64,000 nucleotides of DNA from Candidatus Bathyarchaeota archaeon (GTDB lineage Archaea > Thermoproteota > Bathyarchaeia > Bathyarchaeales > Bathycorpusculaceae), in assembly GCA_026014545.1 (NCBI GenBank), contig JAOZIH010000009.1, positions 1-64,000 on the forward strand, read 5' to 3'. Every line of letters begins with the position of its first letter. Position 1 is the first letter of the stretch. The notes under the pieces are model-generated. The model searched no databases. It was not told the origin of the DNA and saw only the letters and a program-made list of their open reading frames with translations. This document shows, one piece after another, positions 53,130 to 61,508 of the stretch. The position numbers and the translations under genes were made by a program.

Positions 53130-53370
53130 ATCAATGGCTCCTGTGCGTTTGGTGACCTTTCTTATCGCGGTTGAAGATTTACTATTAGGAGAGTGTTTTA
53201 AACTTTGCCTTTCAAGTACAATACCCTGCTCTCAGCAATAACTCGTTACCGCTACAGTTGCTAAAGCACTGAACAATTTGTTATGTCATCATTAACGCGT
53301 TGAAACCGTCTCTTTATATGAGACTGATTTATAAAATGGTTTCCGCAGTTCTATATTCAGAAAAAATGGC

Positions 53371-54348
53371 ATGAGCCAGTGGAATATGGAGAATCTAGTT
53401 TCACCTACGTTGCTTCAAGCGCTAAAGAAACAAAAGTACCATATTATAGGTAGGCACTCGGCAGTTAAAAGATGCAAATGGCTCTATGAAGCCATAGTTC
53501 ACGATAGAGCTTGCTATAAACAAAAGTTCTATGGAATAAAATCGCACCAGTGTATCCAGATGTCGCCTTCACTTTTTTACTGCACGCAACAGTGTCTATT
53601 TTGTTGGAGAGCGCAAAGTGGCGATTTGCAGATTAAATGGGACGAGATGAAATTACCCGAGTGGGATCCGCCGGAAGAAATTGTAGAGGGAAGCTTAAGG
53701 GCGCAGGCTAAAATTTTAAGTGGTTACAAGGGCAACCCAAACACGAACTGGAAGAAACTTGTAGAGGCGCTGTCGCCGCGTCATGTTGCTATAAGCTTGA
53801 CAGGTGAACCGACCCTTTATGAGCATTTAGGCGAGCTCATTCACATTTTTCACGATAAAGGGTTCACTACGTTTCTTGTGTCTAATGGCACGCTGCCAGA
53901 GAAACTCGCGGATTTGAGCGAAGAACCAACTCAACTTTACATATCTGTCTGTGCCCCGAACGAGAAAGTGTTTAAGCAAGTTTGTCGCCCGCATTCATCC
54001 GAAGCGTGGGCGAAATTGAATGAGACTCTTAGTTTATTGCCGAGTTTTAGATGTCCTACTGTGATTCGAATGACACTGGCTAAGGGGCTTAACATGACAG
54101 CGGTTGAGGAGTATGCGGCGCTTGTAAAAAAGGCTAATACAACATATGTTGAAGTCAAAGCGTATATGCACATTGGTTTTTCTAATCTGCGTTTAAGTTA
54201 CTTGCATATGCCTGAGCACAAGGATATTTACAGTTTTGGGGCGCTTTTAGCAGAGCAAACTGGATATAAAATTATAGATGATTCGGTCGAAAGTAGGGTG
54301 GTGCTGTTAAGCAAACTTGAAAAACCTATACGTTTTGGATTCCCCTAA
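53371..54348 (+). CDS. taw1: Taw1, 4-demethylwyosine synthase (radical SAM)
   Basis: Converts m1G37 in tRNA-Phe to 4-demethylwyosine using pyruvate. The radical-SAM cluster is CTQQCLFC (C71, C75, C78). A second set C35, C48, C61 with 13-residue spacing matches the extra [4Fe-4S] cluster of Taw1/TYW1. Also AISLTGEPTLY and VKAYMHIGFSNLRL. 325 residues. Trm5 upstream supplies the substrate. Confidence 0.94.
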   Translation: MSQWNMENLVSPTLLQALKKQKYHIIGRHSAVKRCKWLYEAIVHDRACYKQKFYGIKSHQCIQMSPSLFYCTQQCLFCWRAQSGDLQIKWDEMKLPEWDPPEEIVEGSLRAQAKILSGYKGNPNTNWKKLVEALSPRHVAISLTGEPTLYEHLGELIHIFHDKGFTTFLVSNGTLPEKLADLSEEPTQLYISVCAPNEKVFKQVCRPHSSEAWAKLNETLSLLPSFRCPTVIRMTLAKGLNMTAVEEYAALVKKANTTYVEVKAYMHIGFSNLRLSYLHMPEHKDIYSFGALLAEQTGYKIIDDSVESRVVLLSKLEKPIRFGFP

Positions 54349-54504
54349 CAGAATTCAAAATTACATAGCAAGTGATTCAATTTTTTAGTCATATGTGGTA
54401 AGATTAATAATTTGACCATGGGAGGAACATGTGGATAGGCTTAAATAGGTACTTAGATGCCCATATTTTTGAACTAAAAAATCGAATTTAGATGGTGGTG
54501 ACTG

Positions 54505-54702
54505 ATGGTTAGTTCAGGGAGAGGGAGACTGTTCAGGAGAAAGGACGGCAAATACTTGATCTATTTGCCGAAAGACTTAGCAGAAGACAGCATGTTCCCG
54601 TTCAAAGGCTCAGACTCCATATTTGTTAAGGTAAGTTTCAAGATAGGTGACGATAAACTAATTATTCAGAAATGGGAAGAGCCGCCGCAACCGCAAACTT
54701 GA
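54505..54702 (+). CDS. small AbrB-like protein
   Basis: 65 residues. GRLFRRKDGKYLIYLPKDLA, then SMFPFKGSDSIFVKV and KLIIQKWEEP resemble a single swapped-hairpin AbrB-type unit as found in short archaeal proteins. It may bind DNA as a dimer. GGTGGTGA lies upstream of the ATG. Function unknown. Confidence 0.65.
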   Translation: MVSSGRGRLFRRKDGKYLIYLPKDLAEDSMFPFKGSDSIFVKVSFKIGDDKLIIQKWEEPPQPQT

Positions 54703-54793
54703 ATTTTGCAAAAAAGCGGTCTTTTGCTTCCTCCTTTTTAGTGCAATCCATAACTTAAATAACCTGCATAATTGTTTTCAAAGTGGTGAAGAC

Positions 54794-55456
54794 TTGGAAC
54801 AGTTAAGATTTATTTTAAAAGAAGTGGAGCAACAGCTCATTCAAAAAGATGAGATGCAAGAGAAGACTCAGCAAAGTATGCGTAAAGTAGGCAGCCTTTC
54901 AAAGCAGGCTATACTTTTTATTCACCAGAAAAAGTTCGAAGAGGCAAAAAAACTAATCGCGGATGCGAAGGAAGTAGTTTCTAAGCTTTATGATTTAGCT
55001 AAGGAGCATCCTGATATAGTCTATGGTGGCATGTTCAGTGCTGCACTTCAAGAGTACGCTGAAGCTAACATATTCTTGGAACTAATTCAAAATTCACGTC
55101 TCGTTACTCCAAAGGAGCTTAATGTACCGCCCGCTGATTATGTGCTTGGGTTGGCTGACGTTATAGGTGAATATAGGCGCTTAACTTTGGATGTGCTGCG
55201 TGAAGGCGATGTCGAGAAAAGCGAAGAATGCCTGAAAATTATGGATGAAATATACATTGAGTTAATGGCGTTGGATGAAGCCAGCATGCTTGTACCTGGG
55301 CTGAGAAGGAAATGTGATGTCGCCCGAAAAATTATCGAAAGCACTCGTGGTGATGTTACACAAGAAGTGCGAAGGAAAGCGCTGGAAAATTATCTGAAAA
55401 ATTTTGAACTTGCCTCAAGCAAAAAAGCGCGGTTCCATAGCGATAGCGAGCAGTGA
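54794..55456 (+). CDS. translin-family protein
   Basis: Helical RNA/DNA-binding protein related to eukaryotic translin/TRAX (the C3PO nuclease). 220 residues with ILFIHQKKFEEAKKLIADA, YAEANIFLELIQNSR, ADYVLGLADVIGEYRRL and GLRRKCDVARKIIE. The last includes the acidic/basic pattern of TRAX. Start TTG with GGTGA close upstream. Its end overlaps EndoV (GTGA), so the two are co-translated. Confidence 0.87.
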   Translation: MEQLRFILKEVEQQLIQKDEMQEKTQQSMRKVGSLSKQAILFIHQKKFEEAKKLIADAKEVVSKLYDLAKEHPDIVYGGMFSAALQEYAEANIFLELIQNSRLVTPKELNVPPADYVLGLADVIGEYRRLTLDVLREGDVEKSEECLKIMDEIYIELMALDEASMLVPGLRRKCDVARKIIESTRGDVTQEVRRKALENYLKNFELASSKKARFHSDSEQ

Positions 55457-56124
55457 CTGCTGGCGTGATACATAATTTTTCGGTTTCGCGAGCACATGCC
55501 ACGCAGTTGCGCCTAGCCGCACAAATCGTTCAGGAAGACAAGTTACCCAACAAAATTAATTTCGTTGCAGGAGTTGATGTAGCTTATGCCAGCGGATTAG
55601 CGGTAGGTGCAGTTGCGGTTTTAGATTACGCTACGCTCAAGCTTTTAGAATTCCAAACAGCCATATGCAAGGTAAGGATGCCTTATATTCCAACGTTGCT
55701 TGCTTTCCGAGAACTCCCCCCTGCGATTGCATGTATCCGAAAGTTGAAGCGGTACCCTGACGTGTTTCTCGTAGATGGTCAAGGTGTAGCCCATCCAAAT
55801 CGATGTGGATTTGCAAGTCATCTGGGGCTCGCACTTGGGAAACCAACAATTGGGGTGGCAAAAAGTCGACTGATCGGTAAACTTGTAGAGGTTGGAGACG
55901 ACGTTTTTTTAGTTGATGGCGGTCAAATAATAGGTTCCGTTGTTACAACAAAAGTAGGTTCACAACCTCTTTACGTCAGTGTCGGCCACCTTGTTTCTTT
56001 GAAAACATCTGTAAAAATTGTTAAACACTGCTTACGGCACCATCGAATTCCCGAGCCGCTTTTTCTAGCTCACAGAATTGCGTTTGAACAAAGGTGCGCT
56101 GTTTCCAAGCCGTCGCGTGAATGA
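55453..56124 (+). CDS. nfi: endonuclease V
   Basis: Cuts DNA (or RNA) one base 3' to deoxyinosine. FVAGVDVAY (catalytic Asp 42), the PYIP strand-separating wedge, FLVDGQGVAHP (second acidic) and GVAKSRLIG. 223 residues. GTG start overlapping the translin-family stop. Pairs functionally with EndoQ at 12787. Confidence 0.93.
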   Translation: MTAGVIHNFSVSRAHATQLRLAAQIVQEDKLPNKINFVAGVDVAYASGLAVGAVAVLDYATLKLLEFQTAICKVRMPYIPTLLAFRELPPAIACIRKLKRYPDVFLVDGQGVAHPNRCGFASHLGLALGKPTIGVAKSRLIGKLVEVGDDVFLVDGGQIIGSVVTTKVGSQPLYVSVGHLVSLKTSVKIVKHCLRHHRIPEPLFLAHRIAFEQRCAVSKPSRE

Positions 56125-56177
56125 GGGAAATCAATGAATTTTTTATGGGAATTTAAAAAAGTTTATATTTAAGTGCT

Positions 56178-56193
56178 ATTCCTTTTTAGGAAT
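56178..56193. promoter_or_regulatory. inverted repeat ATTCCT-TTTT-AGGAAT in the thermosome promoter
   Basis: 6-bp arms with a 4-nt spacer, just downstream of a TATA-like TTTATATTTAA (56162-56172), where the transcript start should lie. This placement fits a heat-shock repressor operator. Confidence 0.45.
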
Positions 56194-56240
56194 GCTGTGT
56201 TAAGTTTCGCTCTCATTTAAATATATGGGGGTGATTTGAC

Positions 56241-57884
56241 ATGGCAGCTGTACCTTCCGGAACAGTTCCAGTTTTAGTATTAAAAGAAGGCACGGGTAGA
56301 ACTACAGGGCGCGATGCCCAAAGAAACAACATTATGGCAGCTAAAATAATTGCGGAGACTGTGAAAACCAGTCTCGGACCACGTGGAATGGATAAAATGC
56401 TTGTAAGCAGCCTTGGAGATGTAACGATAACCAACGATGGCGCAACCATACTGAAGGAGCTTGATGTGCAGCATCCAGCAGCGAAAATGCTTGTAGAAGT
56501 CGCAAAGACCCAAGATAACGAAGTCGGCGACGGCACAACAACTGCTGCAGTATTAGCCGGTGAACTCCTCGCGAAAGCTGAGAATTTACTAGATCAAAAT
56601 GTGCATCCAACCGTCATAATTGATGGCTACAAGAAGGCGGCTGATAAAGCGCAGGAAGTCATAAACAACATCGCTATTCCAGTTAACATAAAAGATGATA
56701 AATTGCTGGTTAACGTAGCGTTGACTTCTATGAGCAGCAAAGGCATAACATCCGCTAAAGAGCACTTTGCAAAATTGGCCGTTGAAGCTGTAAAGCAAGT
56801 CACAGAAGAAATTGATGGGAAACTAAAGGCTGACATTGACCTGATAAAAGTCATCAAGAAGCATGGCAAGAGCTTAGAGGAAACAGAACTCGTGAAGGGC
56901 ATGGTTATCGATAAAGAAGTTGCCAGCTCGCAGATGCCTAAGCTGGTTGAAAATGCGAAAATAGCTTTGCTGAACACCAAGCTTGAAATTGAAAAGACCG
57001 AGTTTGACGCTAAAATCAACATTGAAAGCCCGGAGCAGATGAAACAGTTCCTGGACGAAGAAGAGCGCATGCTCAAAGAGATGGTTGAGCAAGTCAGCAA
57101 GACAGGCGCAAATGTTCTATTCTGTGAAAAAGGGATTGATGACTTGGCGCTGCACTTCTTAGCTAAGAAAAACATCCTTGCCGTTAAAAGCGTAAGCAGT
57201 AGCGATATTGAAAAGCTGGCGCGCGCTACTGGCGGTAAGATTATCACAAGTCTAAAGGACCTAACGCCTGATACACTCGGCGAAGCCAAAGTTGTTGAAG
57301 AGGTCAAAATTGGCGACAGCAAGCTTGTTTACGTACGGGAGTGCAAGAATCCGAAGGCTGTTACCATCGTAATCCGAGGCGGATCAGAGCATGTTGTTGA
57401 TGAGGCTGAGCGTTCGCTGCATGACGCCTTGTGCGTGGTCAGGAACTCCATTGAAGACGGCAAGATTGTGGCTGGCGGAGGCGCGCCTGAAGCTGAGGTT
57501 GCGCGTCAACTGCGCAAATACGCGCCTCAGGTAGGCGGCCGCGAGCAACTAGCCATAGAAGCCTTCGCAGACGCCATAGAAGCCATTCCAATGACATTAG
57601 CCGAGAATGCCGGTCTTGACCCGATTGATATAATGGTCGAGTTAAGAGCGGAACATGAACGCAATGCTAGCCCCTACTACGGCATTGACGTCTATAGTGG
57701 AAAAATCAGAAATATGCTGGAGCTGAATGTTGTTGAGCCTTTGCGTGTGAAGCAGCAAGTTATAAAGTCGGCTACTGAAGCTGCAAATATGATACTGAAA
57801 ATCGACGACCTCATTGCTGCGAAGGGCATGGAAAAAGAGACGAAGGGCTCTAAGAAACCTGAGGAACCTCCATCAGAATTCTAA
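56241..57884 (+). CDS. thsA: thermosome (group II chaperonin) subunit
   Basis: ATP-driven folding chamber subunit of 547 residues. ATP-binding [18 protein letters not shown] and [15 protein letters not shown], apical region, and the C-terminal [15 protein letters not shown] and [14 protein letters not shown]. The terminal tail is charged rather than GGM-rich. GGGGTGA lies 7 nt before the ATG. An Hsp20 gene follows after 55 nt, so a heat-shock operon is likely. Confidence 0.96.
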   Translation: MAAVPSGTVPVLVLKEGTGRTTGRDAQRNNIMAAKIIAETVKTSLGPRGMDKMLVSSLGDVTITNDGATILKELDVQHPAAKMLVEVAKTQDNEVGDGTTTAAVLAGELLAKAENLLDQNVHPTVIIDGYKKAADKAQEVINNIAIPVNIKDDKLLVNVALTSMSSKGITSAKEHFAKLAVEAVKQVTEEIDGKLKADIDLIKVIKKHGKSLEETELVKGMVIDKEVASSQMPKLVENAKIALLNTKLEIEKTEFDAKINIESPEQMKQFLDEEERMLKEMVEQVSKTGANVLFCEKGIDDLALHFLAKKNILAVKSVSSSDIEKLARATGGKIITSLKDLTPDTLGEAKVVEEVKIGDSKLVYVRECKNPKAVTIVIRGGSEHVVDEAERSLHDALCVVRNSIEDGKIVAGGGAPEAEVARQLRKYAPQVGGREQLAIEAFADAIEAIPMTLAENAGLDPIDIMVELRAEHERNASPYYGIDVYSGKIRNMLELNVVEPLRVKQQVIKSATEAANMILKIDDLIAAKGMEKETKGSKKPEEPPSEF

Positions 57885-57939
57885 ACTTGAAAATTTAACT
57901 TCAAAATCCTTTTTCATTTTCTGCGAAGGAGGTGAGTGT

Positions 57940-58548
57940 ATGTCAAGTGAGGAAGACTGGTTTCCTAGATGGTTCAGAAGGAGATGGTGGCCGTTAGCTC
58001 CAAGAAGCATATTCGACGAGTTTGATGAATATTTTCGGCAGATGTACGAGTATATGCGCAGTGAGTTTGAAGAATTTTTCAAAAGCGCGCCGAAAAACCT
58101 CATGCGTTCAAGAGTGCTTCCCGATGGAACCCGCGTAGAAGAATGGGGCCCATTTGTTTATGGTTACAGCATTAAGATTGGCCCTGACGGCAAACCGGAA
58201 ATCAGAGAATTCGGCAACATCAAGCCGCAACCTAAACTTGGCAAAGCAAGCGTGGCCATAAGAAACGAGCGAGAACCTTTAGTTGATGTTACCGTTATGG
58301 ACGGGGAAATCCGCGTTGTCGCTGAACTGCCTGGAGTGGAAAAAAGCGACATCAAATTGCACGGCACAGAAGATACCTTAACAATTTCTGTTGATGCGAC
58401 CGAACGCAAATATTACAAGGAAATTGAATTACCCGCGAAGGTTGACGTTAAACAGGCCAAGTCAACGTACAAGAACGGCGTATTAGAGGTTTGCTTACCA
58501 ATAAGAAAGGATGAAAAGCCGAAAGGCGAATCTATAAAAATCGATTAA
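57940..58548 (+). CDS. hsp20: small heat-shock protein, Hsp20 family (second copy)
   Basis: 202 residues, paralogous to the Hsp20 at 8734-9333. MSSEEDWFPRWFRRRWW at the start, the shared GPFVYGYSIKIGPDGKPE segment, and an alpha-crystallin domain with VVAELPGVEKSDIKLHG and YKNGVLEVCLP. GGAGGTGAGTGT precedes the ATG at 57940, and readings from 57814 overlap the thermosome gene. Likely in the thermosome operon. Confidence 0.92.
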   Translation: MSSEEDWFPRWFRRRWWPLAPRSIFDEFDEYFRQMYEYMRSEFEEFFKSAPKNLMRSRVLPDGTRVEEWGPFVYGYSIKIGPDGKPEIREFGNIKPQPKLGKASVAIRNEREPLVDVTVMDGEIRVVAELPGVEKSDIKLHGTEDTLTISVDATERKYYKEIELPAKVDVKQAKSTYKNGVLEVCLPIRKDEKPKGESIKID

Positions 58549-58672
58549 ACTTGTTCATCTCCAGCTTTCTTTTTTTGTCGCGTCTTTTTGTGAATTAAGC
58601 GCTTGCCGACAAAAGTAATATATTATAGTAAAATGCAAATCAAGGTTGTCTTGTTGAAGGCAGGTTTATGAA

Positions 58673-58999
58673 ATGGATATTCCCTTTGAAGAATTCCAAA
58701 AATTGGATATGCGTATAGGAAAAATCATAGAAGCAAATCAAATTCCAGGTTCTAGAAATCTCATAAGACTATTAGTTGATTTCAGGACAGAAAAGCGCCA
58801 GGCAGTAGCTGGTCTTTTACAATGGTACACGCCGCAAGACCTCATCGGCAAGAAATGCGTTTTCATTCTCAACCTTCAGAAGCGTAAATTGATGGGCGTG
58901 GAATCGCAATGCATGATTTTAGCTGCTGAAGGCGACAAAGGAAAAATTACCGTGCTCCAACCTGAAAGGGACATTGCGGAAGGAAGTAAAATTCGCTAG
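58673..58999 (+). CDS. tRNA-binding OB-fold protein (CsaA / MetRS-beta type)
   Basis: 108 residues forming the tRNA-binding OB fold of the EMAPII/Arc1p/CsaA group: FEEFQKLDMRIGKIIEA, VAGLLQWYTPQDLIGKK and RKLMGVESQCMILAAE. In archaea this protein is a separate MetRS-associated domain; no MetRS gene is in the window. Confidence 0.87.
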   Translation: MDIPFEEFQKLDMRIGKIIEANQIPGSRNLIRLLVDFRTEKRQAVAGLLQWYTPQDLIGKKCVFILNLQKRKLMGVESQCMILAAEGDKGKITVLQPERDIAEGSKIR

Positions 59000-59027
59000 T
59001 TTAAGCTTAAAAGTGTGCGGTTTTTTC

Positions 59028-60248
59028 CTACCCTTTAAGGTACGCAATCATTTCGTCGTCCAAGTCAAGCCATTTTGCAATTCCATCCGCCATCTCCGCA
59101 TTGTTTTTGAAAATGATCCTTAAGTAGGGCAAAAACTCTTTTGAAGCGCGGCTGGCGGAAATGTGGCATTTGCGCTTTATCTTTAAGCCTATGCTAAGTT
59201 TCATGGCACGTTCTGCCTTGGATCTGGAAAGCATTTGAATGCGACTTGGAAACTTGAAGGGCGTCCAGCCTGCGCTTTTTGAGCGTTGCCTCGACATGGC
59301 CACGCCTGCCGTCATGTAATCGATTACGTAGCGTATGAAGCTCCAGTCTTGAGTGGTGCGGATTCTGCCTCGATAGACATCTGCCATTGAAAGTGCATCC
59401 ATGGCTTGCGCCAAATCATGTGGATCAGTTAGATGTTCAGGGGCATTTTCGTAAATCCATTCGAAGAGCATGTCAATGTCGACGTCTGCCATGTCCACGG
59501 CTTGTTTCGCACTCGCGCTTGTCCTGCTATAAATTATCATTCTTAGCAAATTGAAGATGCTATCCTGTCTATCACGGTAGCCAAGCCACGAAACATCCTC
59601 GTATGTTAAGCGTTTTTTCCCTTGAGCTAAAGCTTGGAAATCGTTAACGGCTGAGCGAACGTCTCCTTCTGAGCGTTGCGCTATGAATTTCAGCGCGTTC
59701 TCATCAACTTGGATGCCTTCGCGTTCGCTTATGCGCTTCAAATGCTTTGCTACTTCACTTGCCGCTGGCTTCTTAAACTCTATTAGGATGCAGTAGCTGC
59801 GGAGATTTATAAAGCGCGGGTCATAGGCGTTGTTTGCGATTAAAACTATTGGGCACTGGGCGGTTTTGATGATGTCGGTGATGGCTTTGACTCCGCCTTT
59901 GTCTGCGTTTCCCGTTAACCCATCTAGCTCATCAAGCAATATTATTCTCCGCGAGCCGAACAGTGAACCATATTGTGAAGCGAGACCTGCGAAACGGTTC
60001 ACGGCTTCCTCTGTTCTGTAGTCGCTCGCGTTTTTCTCCACAAGCTCCATGCCCAAGTCTTTGGCTAAAGCTTCAACTGTAACTGTTTTCCCAACACCAG
60101 GCGGGCCATAAAGAAACGCTGCCCTCTTTTTAGGTACGCCTTTACTCCAAGACTTTATCCACTCGCTGAAAGTTTTGATAGCTTCTGTGTTCCCAACTAT
60201 TTCCGCAACGGATGCTGGTTTGTGCTTAACAGTCCATGCAGCGTACAA
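59028..60248 (-). CDS. rfcL: replication factor C large subunit
   Basis: Clamp-loader subunit. AAA+ domain with Walker A FLYGPPGVGKTVT, Walker B ILLDELDGL and sensor 1 IANNAYD, then the helical collar domain. 406 residues, shorter than many RfcL proteins; the C terminus is truncated and lacks a recognisable PCNA-binding peptide. TTG start with AAGGTG 7 nt upstream. Encoded directly after rfcS in one operon. Confidence 0.93.
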   Translation of the reverse strand: MYAAWTVKHKPASVAEIVGNTEAIKTFSEWIKSWSKGVPKKRAAFLYGPPGVGKTVTVEALAKDLGMELVEKNASDYRTEEAVNRFAGLASQYGSLFGSRRIILLDELDGLTGNADKGGVKAITDIIKTAQCPIVLIANNAYDPRFINLRSYCILIEFKKPAASEVAKHLKRISEREGIQVDENALKFIAQRSEGDVRSAVNDFQALAQGKKRLTYEDVSWLGYRDRQDSIFNLLRMIIYSRTSASAKQAVDMADVDIDMLFEWIYENAPEHLTDPHDLAQAMDALSMADVYRGRIRTTQDWSFIRYVIDYMTAGVAMSRQRSKSAGWTPFKFPSRIQMLSRSKAERAMKLSIGLKIKRKCHISASRASKEFLPYLRIIFKNNAEMADGIAKWLDLDDEMIAYLKG

Positions 60249-60262
60249 ACGTTGGCACCTTA

Positions 60263-61231
60263 TTACTTCTTCATTTCGTAGCCAGCTTCAACTAGCCTTG
60301 CCAGAAGGGCGCTTAATTGAACTTCCTCGTCTGAACCTTCTACGAGGCGATAATCTATCTCGCCTACGATGCCTGCGAGTTTTATTTTCCATGGCTCTGG
60401 AATCTCGGTGGCCTTAAAGATTTCAGTGTGTATCTGCCGGATTATGTCGCTTCCAGCCACACCATATTTCTGGATCATATCGCGTAACTGTTTTCTGGCG
60501 CCTAAAAAGTCACCTTTAATAGCTGTAGTTAGCATTTTCTGCACATCTGCTGGGCTGGCTCTGCCCGTTATCGAATAGACCAGCTTGGCGTCTACAGGTT
60601 TGTTCACTGAAGCTGCAGCTTGCAGTGTGTTTATCGCCCTTCTGAGATCGCCGCCGCAGACTTCGAAAATTGCATCGACTCCATCGGGTAATAATTGGAC
60701 GTTTTCGCGTTCAGCTATTTGTTTTATGTACTTATCGTGCTCTTCCCGTGGCAGGAAAGTAAACCTGAAGGGTGCGCATCGTGACTGGATTGGCTCAATT
60801 ATTTTCCCGCTGTAATTTGCACATAAAATGAAGCGACATGTTTCCGTATATCTCTCCATAGTTCGCCGTAGCGCTTGCTGTGCATCAGAAGTCATGTTGT
60901 CTGCTTCGTCTAAGATTAAGATTTTAAATGGGATTTCGCCTATGGAACGAGACCTTGCAAAGGTCTTCACAGTTTCCCTAACCACGTCGATGCCTCTCTC
61001 ATCGCTGGCGTTCAGTTCCATAAGGTGCTCACGGTAACCTTCGCCGTAAAAATCGCGAGCCAAGCATAAGGCGGCCGTGGTTTTGCCTGTGCCAGGTGGC
61101 CCAGCGAAAATGCAGTGGGGCACATTTCTTGCTTTTACAAAACTTTTTAGGCGTTCAACTATTTCCTTTTGGTCAACCATTTCATCTAATCTTTTGGGTC
61201 TATATTTTTCGGCCCACATTTCAAAACTCAA
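60263..61231 (-). CDS. rfcS: replication factor C small subunit
   Basis: Clamp-loader subunit of 322 residues: FAGPPGTGKTTAALCLARD (Walker A), ILILDEADNMTSDAQQALRR (Walker B and arginine finger region), FILCANYSGKI (sensor 1). No intein, though the family often carries one. It precedes rfcL by 14 nt and is divergent from glutamate synthase. Confidence 0.96.
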   Translation of the reverse strand: MSFEMWAEKYRPKRLDEMVDQKEIVERLKSFVKARNVPHCIFAGPPGTGKTTAALCLARDFYGEGYREHLMELNASDERGIDVVRETVKTFARSRSIGEIPFKILILDEADNMTSDAQQALRRTMERYTETCRFILCANYSGKIIEPIQSRCAPFRFTFLPREEHDKYIKQIAERENVQLLPDGVDAIFEVCGGDLRRAINTLQAAASVNKPVDAKLVYSITGRASPADVQKMLTTAIKGDFLGARKQLRDMIQKYGVAGSDIIRQIHTEIFKATEIPEPWKIKLAGIVGEIDYRLVEGSDEEVQLSALLARLVEAGYEMKK

Positions 61232-61401
61232 TTGGTAAGCCTCCTTTTCATGCTAACTAAATGTGTACAGTGATTATATTTGTTTTGGGCGGGACAAATC
61301 AGCGCATGGAAATGTTGCACACTGGCTGCATTTTGCCTATTTGAATTCAATGCCTAAGAATTTTGATATATGTTTCATTTATTTCCTATAGTTCGTGCTC
61401 A

Positions 61402-61424
61402 ATTGAATATAGATGATATTCAAT
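61402..61424. promoter_or_regulatory. perfect 9-bp inverted repeat between rfcS and glutamate synthase
   Basis: ATTGAATAT-AGATG-ATATTCAAT. It is followed at 61429-61437 by a TATA-like AATTATATA of the glutamate-synthase promoter, so a bound dimer would sit at the BRE position. Confidence 0.55.
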
Positions 61425-61508
61425 AGAATTATATAGAATACATTTGTATGGGTTTTCCACATTTCAACCGCATTAATTTGAATGTTTATAACAAAAAAGG
61501 GTGAAAAA

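Noticed and set aside
53220-53300. Minus-strand ATGATGA with a distant CTGA
   Set aside because: Box spacing is about 50 nt without internal boxes and the ends do not pair.
54429-54493. Possible 20-codon leader peptide before the AbrB-like gene
   Set aside because: GGAGG is only 3 nt from the ATG and the peptide has no attenuator-like codon runs or following hairpin.
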